Of a stretch of DNA of 8,000 nucleotides, positions 1-5,826 are shown piece by piece; positions within the stretch are counted from its first letter, which is position 1; each line of letters opens with the position of its first letter. The notes under the pieces were generated by a model. It worked only from the letters and a program-made list of their open reading frames with translations, did no database searches and was not told the origin of the DNA. This DNA comes from an uncultured Eubacteriales bacterium (lineage in GTDB: Bacteria; Bacillota; Clostridia; Oscillospirales; Oscillospiraceae). The position numbers and the translations under genes were made by a program. The DNA lies in assembly GCA_900546255.1 (NCBI GenBank), contig URCB01000073.1, positions 1 through 8,000 of the forward strand, written 5' to 3'.

Positions 1-146
1 CGGGGCGCTGCGCCCCGAGGCACCGGAAAAGCCCCGACCACCCGAAGGGTACGTACGACCGGAGATTCGGGCCCCCGGCCCCACCTAGGGGGCACAGCTC
101 CGCCGCGCCAGAAGTCCCCCCCTGCCGGCACCGGCAGCCCCCCACC
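1..146. other. Non-coding structured region beyond the met operon terminator
   Basis: No convincing coding sequence on either strand. Inverted repeats are dense. Positions 1-17 form a perfect hairpin with 7-bp arms (CGGGGCG/CGCCCCG) and a CTG loop. CCCGAA (41-46) is complementary to TTCGGG (66-71), with the 8-bp palindrome GTACGTAC (49-56) between them. CTGCCGG (122-128) pairs with CCGGCAG (131-137). G-runs and C-runs between about 72 and 121 could pair as well. None of these hairpins is followed by a T-run, so none is a clear terminator. The stretch resembles neither a tRNA nor a riboswitch class I can name. It may be an intergenic repeat or part of an RNA continuing to the left of the window. 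Confidence 0.4.
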
Positions 147-176
147 AAAAAGGACGGGCCCCAAACGGGCCCGCCC
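147..176 (-). terminator. Intrinsic terminator of the metNIQ operon
   Basis: Read on the minus strand, GGGCGGGCCC and GGGCCCGTCC form a 10-bp stem with one G-T wobble around the loop GTTTG, followed at once by TTTTT. It starts about 30 nt after the metQ stop codon, where an operon-ending rho-independent terminator is expected. Confidence 0.88.
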
Positions 177-207
177 TTGCGGTTGGTTGCGATGTTGTGT
201 GCTGCCC

Positions 208-1059
208 TTAGAACATGGGCACCACAGAGCCGTTGTAGTTGGTCTCAATGAACTCCCGGATCTCGTCGGACTGGAGGGCAGCCACCAGGGCCTTGATGGC
301 CTCGTTGTTCTCGTTGCCTTCCTTCACGGCGATGATGTTGGCGTAAGCCTGGGCGGCGTCGGACTGGGCGTCCTCGGTGGCCAGGGCGTCGGTGGTGGGA
401 TTCAGGCCGGCGTCCAGGGCATAGTTGGAGTTGATGATGGAGAAGTCCACCTCTTCAATGGTCTGGGGCAGCATGGCAGCATCCATCTCCTGGAACTGGA
501 GGTTGTGGGGGTTGTCAGCGATGTCGTTGGGGGTAGCCTCCAGGCCGGCGTCCTCGTTGAGGGTGAGCAGGCCCAGGTCCTGGAGCAGCAGCAGGGCGCG
601 GCCCTCGTTGGTGGCGTCGTTGGGCACAGCGATGACAGCCCCGTCGGGGATGTTCTCCAGGGAGTCGCTCTGGCCGGCATAGATGCCCATGGGCTCATAG
701 TGGATGGCGCCGGCGTTCACCAGGTGGGTGCCTCTCTCAGCGTTGAAGTTCTCCATGTAGGTGATGTGCTGGAAGAAGTTGGCGTCATCCTCCCCTTCCT
801 CCACGGCGGTGTTGGGCATGACATAGTCGTTGTAGGGGCGGATCTCCAGGGTGATGCCCTGCTCAGCCAGGTCGTCCACCACCTGCTCCAGGATCTCCTG
901 GTGGGGGGCGGGGGTGGCGCCCACGGTGAGGGTGACGGTCTCGCCGGTCTGGGCGGTGTCGTCGGTGGTGTCGGTGCTGGCGTCGGTGGTGTCACCGCCG
1001 CAGGCGGCCAGACCCAGGCACAGGGTGAGGGCCATGGCCAGTGCAAGAAGCTTCTTCAT
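208..1059 (-). CDS. metQ: MetQ, methionine-binding lipoprotein of the ABC importer
   Basis: Extracellular solute-binding lipoprotein (NlpA/MetQ family, 283 aa, normal length) that captures methionine and delivers it to MetI-MetN. The N-terminus has a lysine-rich start, a hydrophobic stretch and a lipobox LAAC with the lipidated cysteine at residue 20, followed by a flexible Thr/Asp-rich linker to about residue 42. The mature domain shows family landmarks: the VGATPAPHQEIL segment (46-57), FFQH (95-98), the AVPNDATNEGRALLLL block (144-159) and NSNYA (210-214), all in the ligand-binding region. The ATG is preceded by AAAAGGAGG (AGGAGG at 1070-1075, 10-nt spacing). It is the last gene of the operon, 34 nt after metI and just before a terminator. 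Methionine specificity rests on the family, on complete metNI and on the Met-type T-box. Related NlpA proteins can bind other amino acids, so the ligand is inferred. Confidence 0.93.
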   Translation of the reverse strand: MKKLLALAMALTLCLGLAACGGDTTDASTDTTDDTAQTGETVTLTVGATPAPHQEILEQVVDDLAEQGITLEIRPYNDYVMPNTAVEEGEDDANFFQHITYMENFNAERGTHLVNAGAIHYEPMGIYAGQSDSLENIPDGAVIAVPNDATNEGRALLLLQDLGLLTLNEDAGLEATPNDIADNPHNLQFQEMDAAMLPQTIEEVDFSIINSNYALDAGLNPTTDALATEDAQSDAAQAYANIIAVKEGNENNEAIKALVAALQSDEIREFIETNYNGSVVPMF

Positions 1060-1093
1060 GTTGGATGTTCCTCCTTTTAATAATGTAGGGTGG

Positions 1094-1774
1094 TTATCTC
1101 AGACGCTTGTCCATCTTGGTGGACAGCCAACTGAACAGGGATTGGATGATCTGGACCAGGACGATGATCAGCACCACCGTGGCCAGCATCATGGAGGGGA
1201 CGCTCCGCTGGTAGCCGTACCGGATGGCCAGGTCGCCCAGGCCGCCGGCACCCACCGCACCGGCGATGGCGGTGTAGCCCAGCAGGGTGATGATGGAGAT
1301 GGACGCCCCCAGGATCAGGGAGGGCACCGCCTCCGGCAGGTAGACCTTCCACACGATCTGCAGGCGGGAGGCCCCCATGGACTGGGCGGCCTCCACCACC
1401 CCGGCGTCCACCTCGGCCAGGGAGGTCTCCACCATCCGGGCGATGAAGGGGGCGGCGGAGACCACTAGGGGCACAATGGCCCCCGGGACCCCCAGCTTGG
1501 TGCCCACAATGAGCTTGGTAAAGTCCATGATGGCGATCATCAGGATGATGAAGGGCAGGGAGCGGCCCACGTTGATGATCCACCCCAGAATACGGTTGAA
1601 CCACTTGTGGGGCCAGATGCCGTGGGGCTGGCTGATGCTCAGCAGCACCCCTAGGGGCAGGCCGATGAGGTAGGCAAAGACGGTGGACACGCCGATCATA
1701 ATGAGGGTGTCCCGGGTGCCCTCCAGCAGCAGGTCGCCGTACTCGGCCCAGAAGGCGGAAAGGGATTCAAGCAT
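1094..1774 (-). CDS. metI: MetI, methionine ABC transporter permease
   Basis: Inner-membrane channel subunit of the methionine importer (226 aa, usual for MetI); a dimer forms the pore and docks on MetN. Hydrophobic segments lie at roughly residues 22-48, 62-86, 98-112, 153-177 and 195-216, matching the five-helix MetI topology. The coupling (EAA) loop is clear at 127-149: VEAAQSMGAS, then a segment ending VYLPEA, which inserts into a cleft of the ATPase. The glycine-rich GAVGAGGLGDLA segment (172-183) is also typical. Its ATG overlaps the end of metN by 8 nt (ATGCTTGA), so translation is probably coupled, and GAGGAGGT lies at about 1783-1790 inside metN. The stop is TAA. Confidence 0.94.
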   Translation of the reverse strand: MLESLSAFWAEYGDLLLEGTRDTLIMIGVSTVFAYLIGLPLGVLLSISQPHGIWPHKWFNRILGWIINVGRSLPFIILMIAIMDFTKLIVGTKLGVPGAIVPLVVSAAPFIARMVETSLAEVDAGVVEAAQSMGASRLQIVWKVYLPEAVPSLILGASISIITLLGYTAIAGAVGAGGLGDLAIRYGYQRSVPSMMLATVVLIIVLVQIIQSLFSWLSTKMDKRLR

Positions 1775-2780
1775 GGCCAGTAACCTCCTCTACCGTGATG
1801 TCAGGCTGGGATTGGATGTACCGCAGGGCCTTGGCGGCCTCCACGGAATCCTCCGGCAGGCCCAGGAGCATGGTGCCGAAGGCCTTGCCCTCGATGTTCC
1901 GGGTGTCGGCCCCCAGGATGTTTACCTTCACCCCGCAGTCGATGGCCAGGGAGGCGATGAGGGGCTCGTAGGAGGAGCCGCCGTTGAAGGCGATGCGGAT
2001 CACCCGGGCCTCGGGCAGGCGGTCGATCTGCACCCCGTTGGGGTAGACCAGCCGGCGGCCGATGTCCGTCTGGGGGTGGGAGAAGATGTCCTCCACCGAC
2101 CCCTGTTCGGCGATGACGCCGTGGTCCAGGATGGCCACCCGGTGGCAGATCTCCTCGATGACGTTCATCTGGTGGGTGATCACCACCACGGTGACCCCCA
2201 GTTTCTCGTTGAGCTCCTTCAGCAGGGCCAGGATGGACAGGGTGGTGGTGGGGTCCAGGGCCGAGGTGGCCTCGTCGCACAGCAGCACCTTGGGGCTGGT
2301 GGCCAGGGCCCGGGCGATGGCCACCCGCTGCTTTTGCCCGCCGGAGAGCTGGGCGGGATAGGCCCCCGCCCGGTCTCCCAGGCCCACCAGGTCCAGCAGT
2401 TCCTGGGCCCGTTTCCGGGCCTGGGGGCGCTTGGTGCCGATGAGCTCCAGGGGGAAGCAGACGTTGTCCAGGGCGGTGCGCTGCATGAGCAGGTTAAAGC
2501 TCTGGAAAATCATGCCGATGCTCTGCCGGGCCCGGTTGAGCTCTTTGGTGGAGAGCTTGGTCATCTCCTTCCCGTCCACTACCACGGAGCCGGACGTGGG
2601 CCGCTCCAGCAGGTTCATGCACCGCACCAGGGTGGACTTGCCCGCCCCGGACAGGCCGATGATGCCAAAGATCTCCCCCGGCTGGACGGCCAGGTTGATG
2701 TCCTCCAGGGCGTGGACCGCCGTGGGGCCGGCCCCGAAGGTTTTGTTCAGATGCTCGATCTGAATGATAGGTTCACTCAC
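1767..2780 (-). CDS. metN: MetN, methionine ABC transporter ATPase with NIL domain
   Basis: Cytoplasmic ATPase that powers methionine import (337 aa, normal for MetN). Residues 1-245 are the nucleotide-binding domain: Walker A GLSGAGKST (42-50), Q-loop glutamine 93 (IFQSFNLL), signature LSGGQKQR (145-152), Walker B VLLCDE (165-170), D-loop SALD (173-176) and H-loop His203. Residues about 254-335 form the C-terminal NIL/ACT-like domain, which in the studied MetN binds cytoplasmic methionine and inhibits transport when the pool is full. The start codon is GTG (2778-2780), chosen because AGGAGG at 2787-2792 lies 6 nt upstream and the protein begins as MetN homologues do (MSEPIIQIEHLNKTF). It is the first gene behind the T-box leader and overlaps metI by 8 nt. 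Confidence 0.95.
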   Translation of the reverse strand: MSEPIIQIEHLNKTFGAGPTAVHALEDINLAVQPGEIFGIIGLSGAGKSTLVRCMNLLERPTSGSVVVDGKEMTKLSTKELNRARQSIGMIFQSFNLLMQRTALDNVCFPLELIGTKRPQARKRAQELLDLVGLGDRAGAYPAQLSGGQKQRVAIARALATSPKVLLCDEATSALDPTTTLSILALLKELNEKLGVTVVVITHQMNVIEEICHRVAILDHGVIAEQGSVEDIFSHPQTDIGRRLVYPNGVQIDRLPEARVIRIAFNGGSSYEPLIASLAIDCGVKVNILGADTRNIEGKAFGTMLLGLPEDSVEAAKALRYIQSQPDITVEEVTGHA

Positions 2781-2845
2781 GGGGTTCCTCCTCTTTTCTC
2801 TGTTGTAGAATGGGGTGAATGTGGCCGGCCCGCAGGGGGCCGGGC

Positions 2846-2885
2846 AAAAGAAAAACGCCGTCCTTGATGAAAATCAAGGACGGCG
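2846..2885 (-). terminator. Regulated terminator of the T-box leader
   Basis: On the minus strand a perfect 13-bp stem (CGCCGTCCTTGAT at 2885-2873, ATCAAGGACGGCG at 2868-2856, loop TTTC) is followed by TTTTTCTTTT (2855-2846). It starts 7 nt after the antiterminator and ends about 65 nt before the metN start, the position of the regulated attenuator in T-box leaders. A second GC hairpin (2843-2825, 7-bp stem CCGGCCC/GGGCCGG) follows directly, with no T-run; its role is unknown. Confidence 0.9.
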
Positions 2886-3110
2886 GAAAATGCCGTGGTA
2901 CCACCTTGGTTCGCACGGCCCCTCGCGGAGCCGGCCTCAGCGGGTGCCAACACACCCTGGCGCGATGACGGGCGCTCCCGTCGCAGCCTAACGGAGGGGG
3001 GACCCGTCCGGTCGGTGCGCGGCTCCGAGACCATCTTCCACCTCGCCCGCCGCGCCCTTTTTCACCGGCCGGGGCTCTCTGCTGCTTTGCGCGGGGTGTA
3101 CTCTTCTCTT
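2846..3110 (-). promoter_or_regulatory. T-box riboswitch, methionine (ATG specifier)
   Basis: RNA leader that senses uncharged tRNA and controls transcription of metNIQ. On the minus strand the conserved T-box AAGGTGGTACCACGG lies at 2907-2893, and GCCGTG (2919-2914) pairs with CACGGC (2897-2892) to form the antiterminator. Stem I: basal pairs GAGA (3108-3105) with TCTC (3030-3027); specifier loop with AGTA (3102-3099) opposite GAA (3038-3036); then ATG (3034-3032) as specifier codon; CACCCCGC (3098-3091) closes on GCGG and GGTG. The distal AGAGAG (3080-3075) and GGTG (3066-3063) elements are present, as is a CCGTTA F-box-like motif near 2993-2988. GACGGG/CCCGTC (2982-2967) and GGGTG/CACCC (2957-2942) form further stems. 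The T-box bulge TGGT expects a tRNA ending ACCA, i.e. discriminator A, which fits tRNA-Met; the overlapping TGG (Trp) reading fits less well because bacterial tRNA-Trp has discriminator G. Confidence 0.92.
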
Positions 3111-3118
3111 CATTGCCT

Positions 3119-3157
3119 TTTTGGTGTTCGATTGTTGTGTTTCAATCTACACCAAAA
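3119..3157. repeat. Imperfect inverted repeat over the met promoter -10 box and start site
   Basis: On the minus strand TTTTGGTGTAGATTG (3157-3143) and CAATCGAACACCAAAA (3134-3119) are inverted copies: TTTTGGTGT and GATTG match fully, with a 1-2 nt difference between them, around an 8-nt centre. The repeat covers the end of the promoter spacer, the -10 box and the predicted start site. No T-run follows it on either strand, so it is not a terminator. It is a candidate repressor operator or a hairpin at the 5' end of the RNA. Confidence 0.6.
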
Positions 3158-3172
3158 CCCGGGGCTTGTCAA
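3144..3172 (-). promoter_or_regulatory. Promoter of the metNIQ operon
   Basis: On the minus strand a perfect -35 TTGACA (3172-3167) is separated by 17 bp from the -10 TAGATT (3149-3144, four of six consensus bases). A start site is expected near 3137, about 27 nt before the base of T-box stem I. The promoter begins 19 nt after the stop codon of the preceding permease gene. Confidence 0.8.
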
Positions 3173-3190
3173 GCATTATTTTTCCGAGGC

Positions 3191-3799
3191 TCACCACGTC
3201 CGCTTGGCATACTGCCCCACCGCCACCGGTACCGAGGCCAGGCAGGCCGCCAACGCCACCCCCAGCCCCACCGGGGCCAGCATCAGCAGGGTGGACACCG
3301 CCGGCACCGCCACGTTCAGCAGGCTGGTCAGGCCGACGCCCCCCAGCAGCAACAGGACGGACAGGAGGATCATGTACAGCCGCCCCTGCTCGGTCCCCAC
3401 CCGGAAGAAGAAGGGGAAGAGGATGGCCTGGCACAGAAGCACCACCGCCAGCACCCAGCCCAGGGTGCCCAGGGCGGTCCCCAGGGGCGCCCCCTGGTCC
3501 TGGATCAGGGCGCCCACCAGGTACAGCACCCCGGCCAGCAGGGTGAGCAGCCACCCGGCGGCGTACCGGCTGAGCACCAGGGCCCGGGGCGGGTAGGGGA
3601 GCATGGCGGCGAAGCTGTCCCAGTGGGCCCGCTCGTCGTAGGCCATGAGGGACACCGGGAGCATCAGCCCGGGGTACACCACGAAGAAGGCGTTCAGGCC
3701 AAAGCTGTTGGGCAGCAGGCAGAACACGGCGATGATGACCAGCATGAACTTCATTTGTTTCCACAGGACGCAGGCGTCCTTGTACAGGAGAGCTTTCAT
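3191..3799 (-). CDS. ABC-2 type permease, single domain (last gene of exporter operon)
   Basis: Integral membrane subunit (202 aa) of an ABC transporter fed by the ATPase encoded upstream. It has about six hydrophobic segments (roughly 18-30, 36-54, 82-99, 112-131, 142-163, 170-192). It starts MKALLYKD like its sister permeases, and shares with them an acidic-aromatic motif followed by Pro-Tyr-Pro and Arg-Tyr (YDERAHW at 54-60, LPYPP at 67-71, SRY at 77-79) and the C-terminal PVAVGQYAKRTW. This matches the small ABC2_membrane_5-like permease family, from memory rather than a search. The ATG has AAAGGA at 3809-3814 (9-nt spacing) and lies 37 nt after the preceding gene, so it belongs to the same transcript. 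No terminator is visible after its stop codon. Substrate unknown. Confidence 0.8.
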   Translation of the reverse strand: MKALLYKDACVLWKQMKFMLVIIAVFCLLPNSFGLNAFFVVYPGLMLPVSLMAYDERAHWDSFAAMLPYPPRALVLSRYAAGWLLTLLAGVLYLVGALIQDQGAPLGTALGTLGWVLAVVLLCQAILFPFFFRVGTEQGRLYMILLSVLLLLGGVGLTSLLNVAVPAVSTLLMLAPVGLGVALAACLASVPVAVGQYAKRTW

Positions 3800-3836
3800 A
3801 GGGGAGAGTCCTTTCTTGGGAGAGATGGCAAAGGGG

Positions 3837-5171
3837 TCACGTTGCGGCGGCGCTCAGGCGGTACTCCCGCACCGCCAGGGGGATGGACAGGAGGTTTACT
3901 GCCAGGCCGATAAGGGGGACCAGGGGGGCGAGGTCCACGAGGAGGGGGAGAACCTGGGGCAGGGCGGCGAGGGGATTGTCCTCATTGATTCGCGCCAGCA
4001 GATTCCCGAGGAGAATCCAGAAGAACACCAGCAGACCGATGGAGATCATCTTTCCCGCGGACACCCCCGTCCGGAAGAGAAGGGGGATCTCCACGGCCAG
4101 GATGATCAGGACGAGCCCCACCAGCCAGCACAGGAAGATGGGAGTGTTGGGGGGAACGGCATACCCGGCTTGTGGGTAGACCAGATAGGCGGTCCCCACG
4201 CTGAGGACAACGCCCACCAAGGTAAACACCCAGCCCCAGAAATACCGGCTGAGCACCACAACCTGGGGAGGGTAGGGATACAGCCGGAGTGCAAAGGTCC
4301 ACTTGGCATGTTCATCCAGGGCTATGAGTTGGAGGGGGACCACCATCCCCAGCATGGGCAGCATACACAGGTCTGCCCCGGCCAGTTCATAGCGGAACAT
4401 ATACAGCGCCACCACCAGGCCTATCAGGAAGGCGGGCATCCGCCGAAAGATTAAGTGGCAGTCCTTATACAGCAGGGCCCGCAGAGGGGCACTTTTCCCC
4501 CGAACCCGGACGGCTCTGGCGAAGGAAGTGCGGTCGCGGAGCCGGTGGCCAGGCAGGGGAATGGCCCTGGAGGAACCAACCTTCTGGTGGGTGTACAGCC
4601 GCAGAGACAGGAGAAAGCTTGCCACGAACCACGCGGCCATCACCAACAGGGACGGCGGGAGGTGCTGATAGAACAAATCATCGTTACCAGCCAGGAAAAG
4701 GATGAGGGTGACCAACAGGCTTGGAAGGGCGATGGCGGCAAAAAACATCAGCCCAGCCCGCCGGGGGCCCCGCCAGAACATCAGGAGCAGATAGCAGCCA
4801 AAGAACAGCAACAGGGAACCCATGGCCAAGAGAATGTCGGCCCCTGTAGGAGGGAAGAAGGGCTCGCCATAAGCGTCGGCGGCAAACATCTGCATCAGGG
4901 CCATCATCAGGGGATAGACCACCGTGCAGGCGGCAGCCAGCAGAAACTTTTCTGCCACTACCATCCAGGTGGGCAGAGGGAGGGTGGCCGCCAGGTCATC
5001 CCACTGGTCTCTGTAGTCCCGCTGAAAGAGGAGCAGCAGAGGCAGACCCGCCACAACCTCTGGCAAATACAGCCAGGGAATGGGGACGACACATAGTAAA
5101 AGGGGTCCCAAAAACGCGAAGAAAGAGAAGTCCATATTGACATAAAAGGTTCTATAGAACAGAGCTTTCAT
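3837..5171 (-). CDS. Double-length ABC-2 permease, two fused permease domains
   Basis: Membrane protein of 444 aa, twice the length of the permeases on either side. Residues 1-195 form one permease unit: MKALFYRT start, RDYRDQW (51-57), LPLP (64-67), end LRLYTHQKV. Residues 230-440 form a second: LRALLYKD (230-237), LDEHAKW (285-291), YPYPP (298-302), SRY (308-310), end IPLAVREYRL. A basic, membrane-free linker (196-229, rich in Arg) joins them. At the second unit the usual ATG is CTG (4484-4482), with no stop codon or good ribosome binding site before it, so this reads as a true fusion. I chose the ATG at 5171: AAAGGAG (5187-5181) lies 9 nt upstream, and the sister proteins start at the same point; an in-frame TTG at 5195 would place that site inside the gene. 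Local GC looks lower than in neighbours (row 4681-4740 about 58%, row 3541-3600 about 78%). Substrate unknown. Confidence 0.8.
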   Translation of the reverse strand: MKALFYRTFYVNMDFSFFAFLGPLLLCVVPIPWLYLPEVVAGLPLLLLFQRDYRDQWDDLAATLPLPTWMVVAEKFLLAAACTVVYPLMMALMQMFAADAYGEPFFPPTGADILLAMGSLLLFFGCYLLLMFWRGPRRAGLMFFAAIALPSLLVTLILFLAGNDDLFYQHLPPSLLVMAAWFVASFLLSLRLYTHQKVGSSRAIPLPGHRLRDRTSFARAVRVRGKSAPLRALLYKDCHLIFRRMPAFLIGLVVALYMFRYELAGADLCMLPMLGMVVPLQLIALDEHAKWTFALRLYPYPPQVVVLSRYFWGWVFTLVGVVLSVGTAYLVYPQAGYAVPPNTPIFLCWLVGLVLIILAVEIPLLFRTGVSAGKMISIGLLVFFWILLGNLLARINEDNPLAALPQVLPLLVDLAPLVPLIGLAVNLLSIPLAVREYRLSAAAT

Positions 5172-5198
5172 CCCAAAACACTCCTTTCCAAACAACCC

Positions 5199-5795
5199 TC
5201 ACCACCCCCGGCGGGCATACCGCCCCACCGCGATGGGCAGCGAAACCAGGAACAGGGCCAACCCCAGGGCAAGCACCACCCCCGGGTGGGCCGAAAACCA
5301 GAGGATTATGAACTTGATGTTGCTGAGGATCAGGACCACCACCACCAGGATCAGCCCGAAATAGACGAAATAGATTTCCACAATCCGGTCCGGTCCCAGA
5401 GCGTAGATGGCCGGCAGGAACATCCCTTGGAGCAGCAGGAACAGGGCCAGCGCCACGGCCACCTGGGAAAGGGACGATGGCAGTTCCGCCGGGCCGTAGA
5501 TGCCAAGCTGCTTCAACAAGGTGCATCCCGCCGTGACTGCCCCGGCCAGGGCGGTCACCACATACCGCGCTCCCACCACCGCCCAGGGGGAATAGGGAAG
5601 CACGGCGGCCAGCTGGAGCCACTTCTCCTTGTGCTCCTGTTGCAGGTAGGCCACAGGGAAGACTAGGGTAATGGCCAGGGGAAAAACCCAGTGCCCCCCC
5701 ACATAGGGAAGCAGGAAGACCACCACCGCCAGAACCAAATAGCTCAGGATGGTGCCCCGGTTCACCACCAGGTCTTTATACAGCAGCGCGCGCAT
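5199..5795 (-). CDS. ABC-2 type permease, single domain (first permease of exporter operon)
   Basis: Integral membrane subunit of 198 aa. Hydrophobic segments at about 17-31, 36-50, 74-92, 111-131, 141-167 and 171-189. Family features shared with the other permease units of the operon: MRALLYKD start, EHKEKW (54-59), LPYSP (66-70), ARY (76-78) and the C-terminal LPIAVGRYARRGW. The start at 5795 is fixed by AGGAGG at 5804-5809 (8-nt spacing) and by the common N-terminus of the paralogues; the frame stays open further upstream, but that would run into the ATPase gene and give a Ser/Arg-rich leader of no family character. It follows the ATPase gene by 31 nt and precedes the fused permease by 27 nt. 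It should pair with the other permease units to form the membrane part of the transporter. Which units pair cannot be told. Confidence 0.82.
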   Translation of the reverse strand: MRALLYKDLVVNRGTILSYLVLAVVVFLLPYVGGHWVFPLAITLVFPVAYLQQEHKEKWLQLAAVLPYSPWAVVGARYVVTALAGAVTAGCTLLKQLGIYGPAELPSSLSQVAVALALFLLLQGMFLPAIYALGPDRIVEIYFVYFGLILVVVVLILSNIKFIILWFSAHPGVVLALGLALFLVSLPIAVGRYARRGW

Positions 5796-5826
5796 GGAAA
5801 CCGCCTCCTTTCCGGTCCTGGGGGCC

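Noticed and set aside
187..1080. Long plus-strand open frame opposite metQ, rich in Gly and Val.
   Set aside because: It is the antisense shadow of a well-supported lipoprotein gene in GC-rich DNA; low-complexity product, no ribosome binding site and no domain.
1683..2867. Long plus-strand open frame (394 codons) opposite metN.
   Set aside because: Antisense shadow of metN, which has every ABC ATPase motif in the correct order; the plus-strand product shows no recognisable family.
2846..2919. The T-box antiterminator (2919-2892) and the terminator (2885-2846) share no bases, which at first seemed to break the either/or switch.
   Set aside because: From memory, a CGTCC-type terminator arm directly after the T-box is common in known leaders, so this may be ordinary. 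Deciding needs an alignment with folded family members.
2777..3034. Short minus-strand open frames within the metN leader (2777-3034 and 2773-2955), one starting at the T-box specifier ATG.
   Set aside because: The sequence is explained by the T-box structure; the ATG is the specifier codon inside stem I, and the products are Arg/Pro-rich without support.
4482..4484. Possible separate gene for the second permease unit starting at CTG.
   Set aside because: No stop codon separates the two units and no good ribosome binding site precedes the CTG, so one continuous protein is the simpler reading.
5172..5195. Longer version of the fused permease starting at TTG 5195, adding eight residues.
   Set aside because: It would place the AAAGGAG ribosome binding site inside the gene, and the sister permeases begin at the downstream Met.
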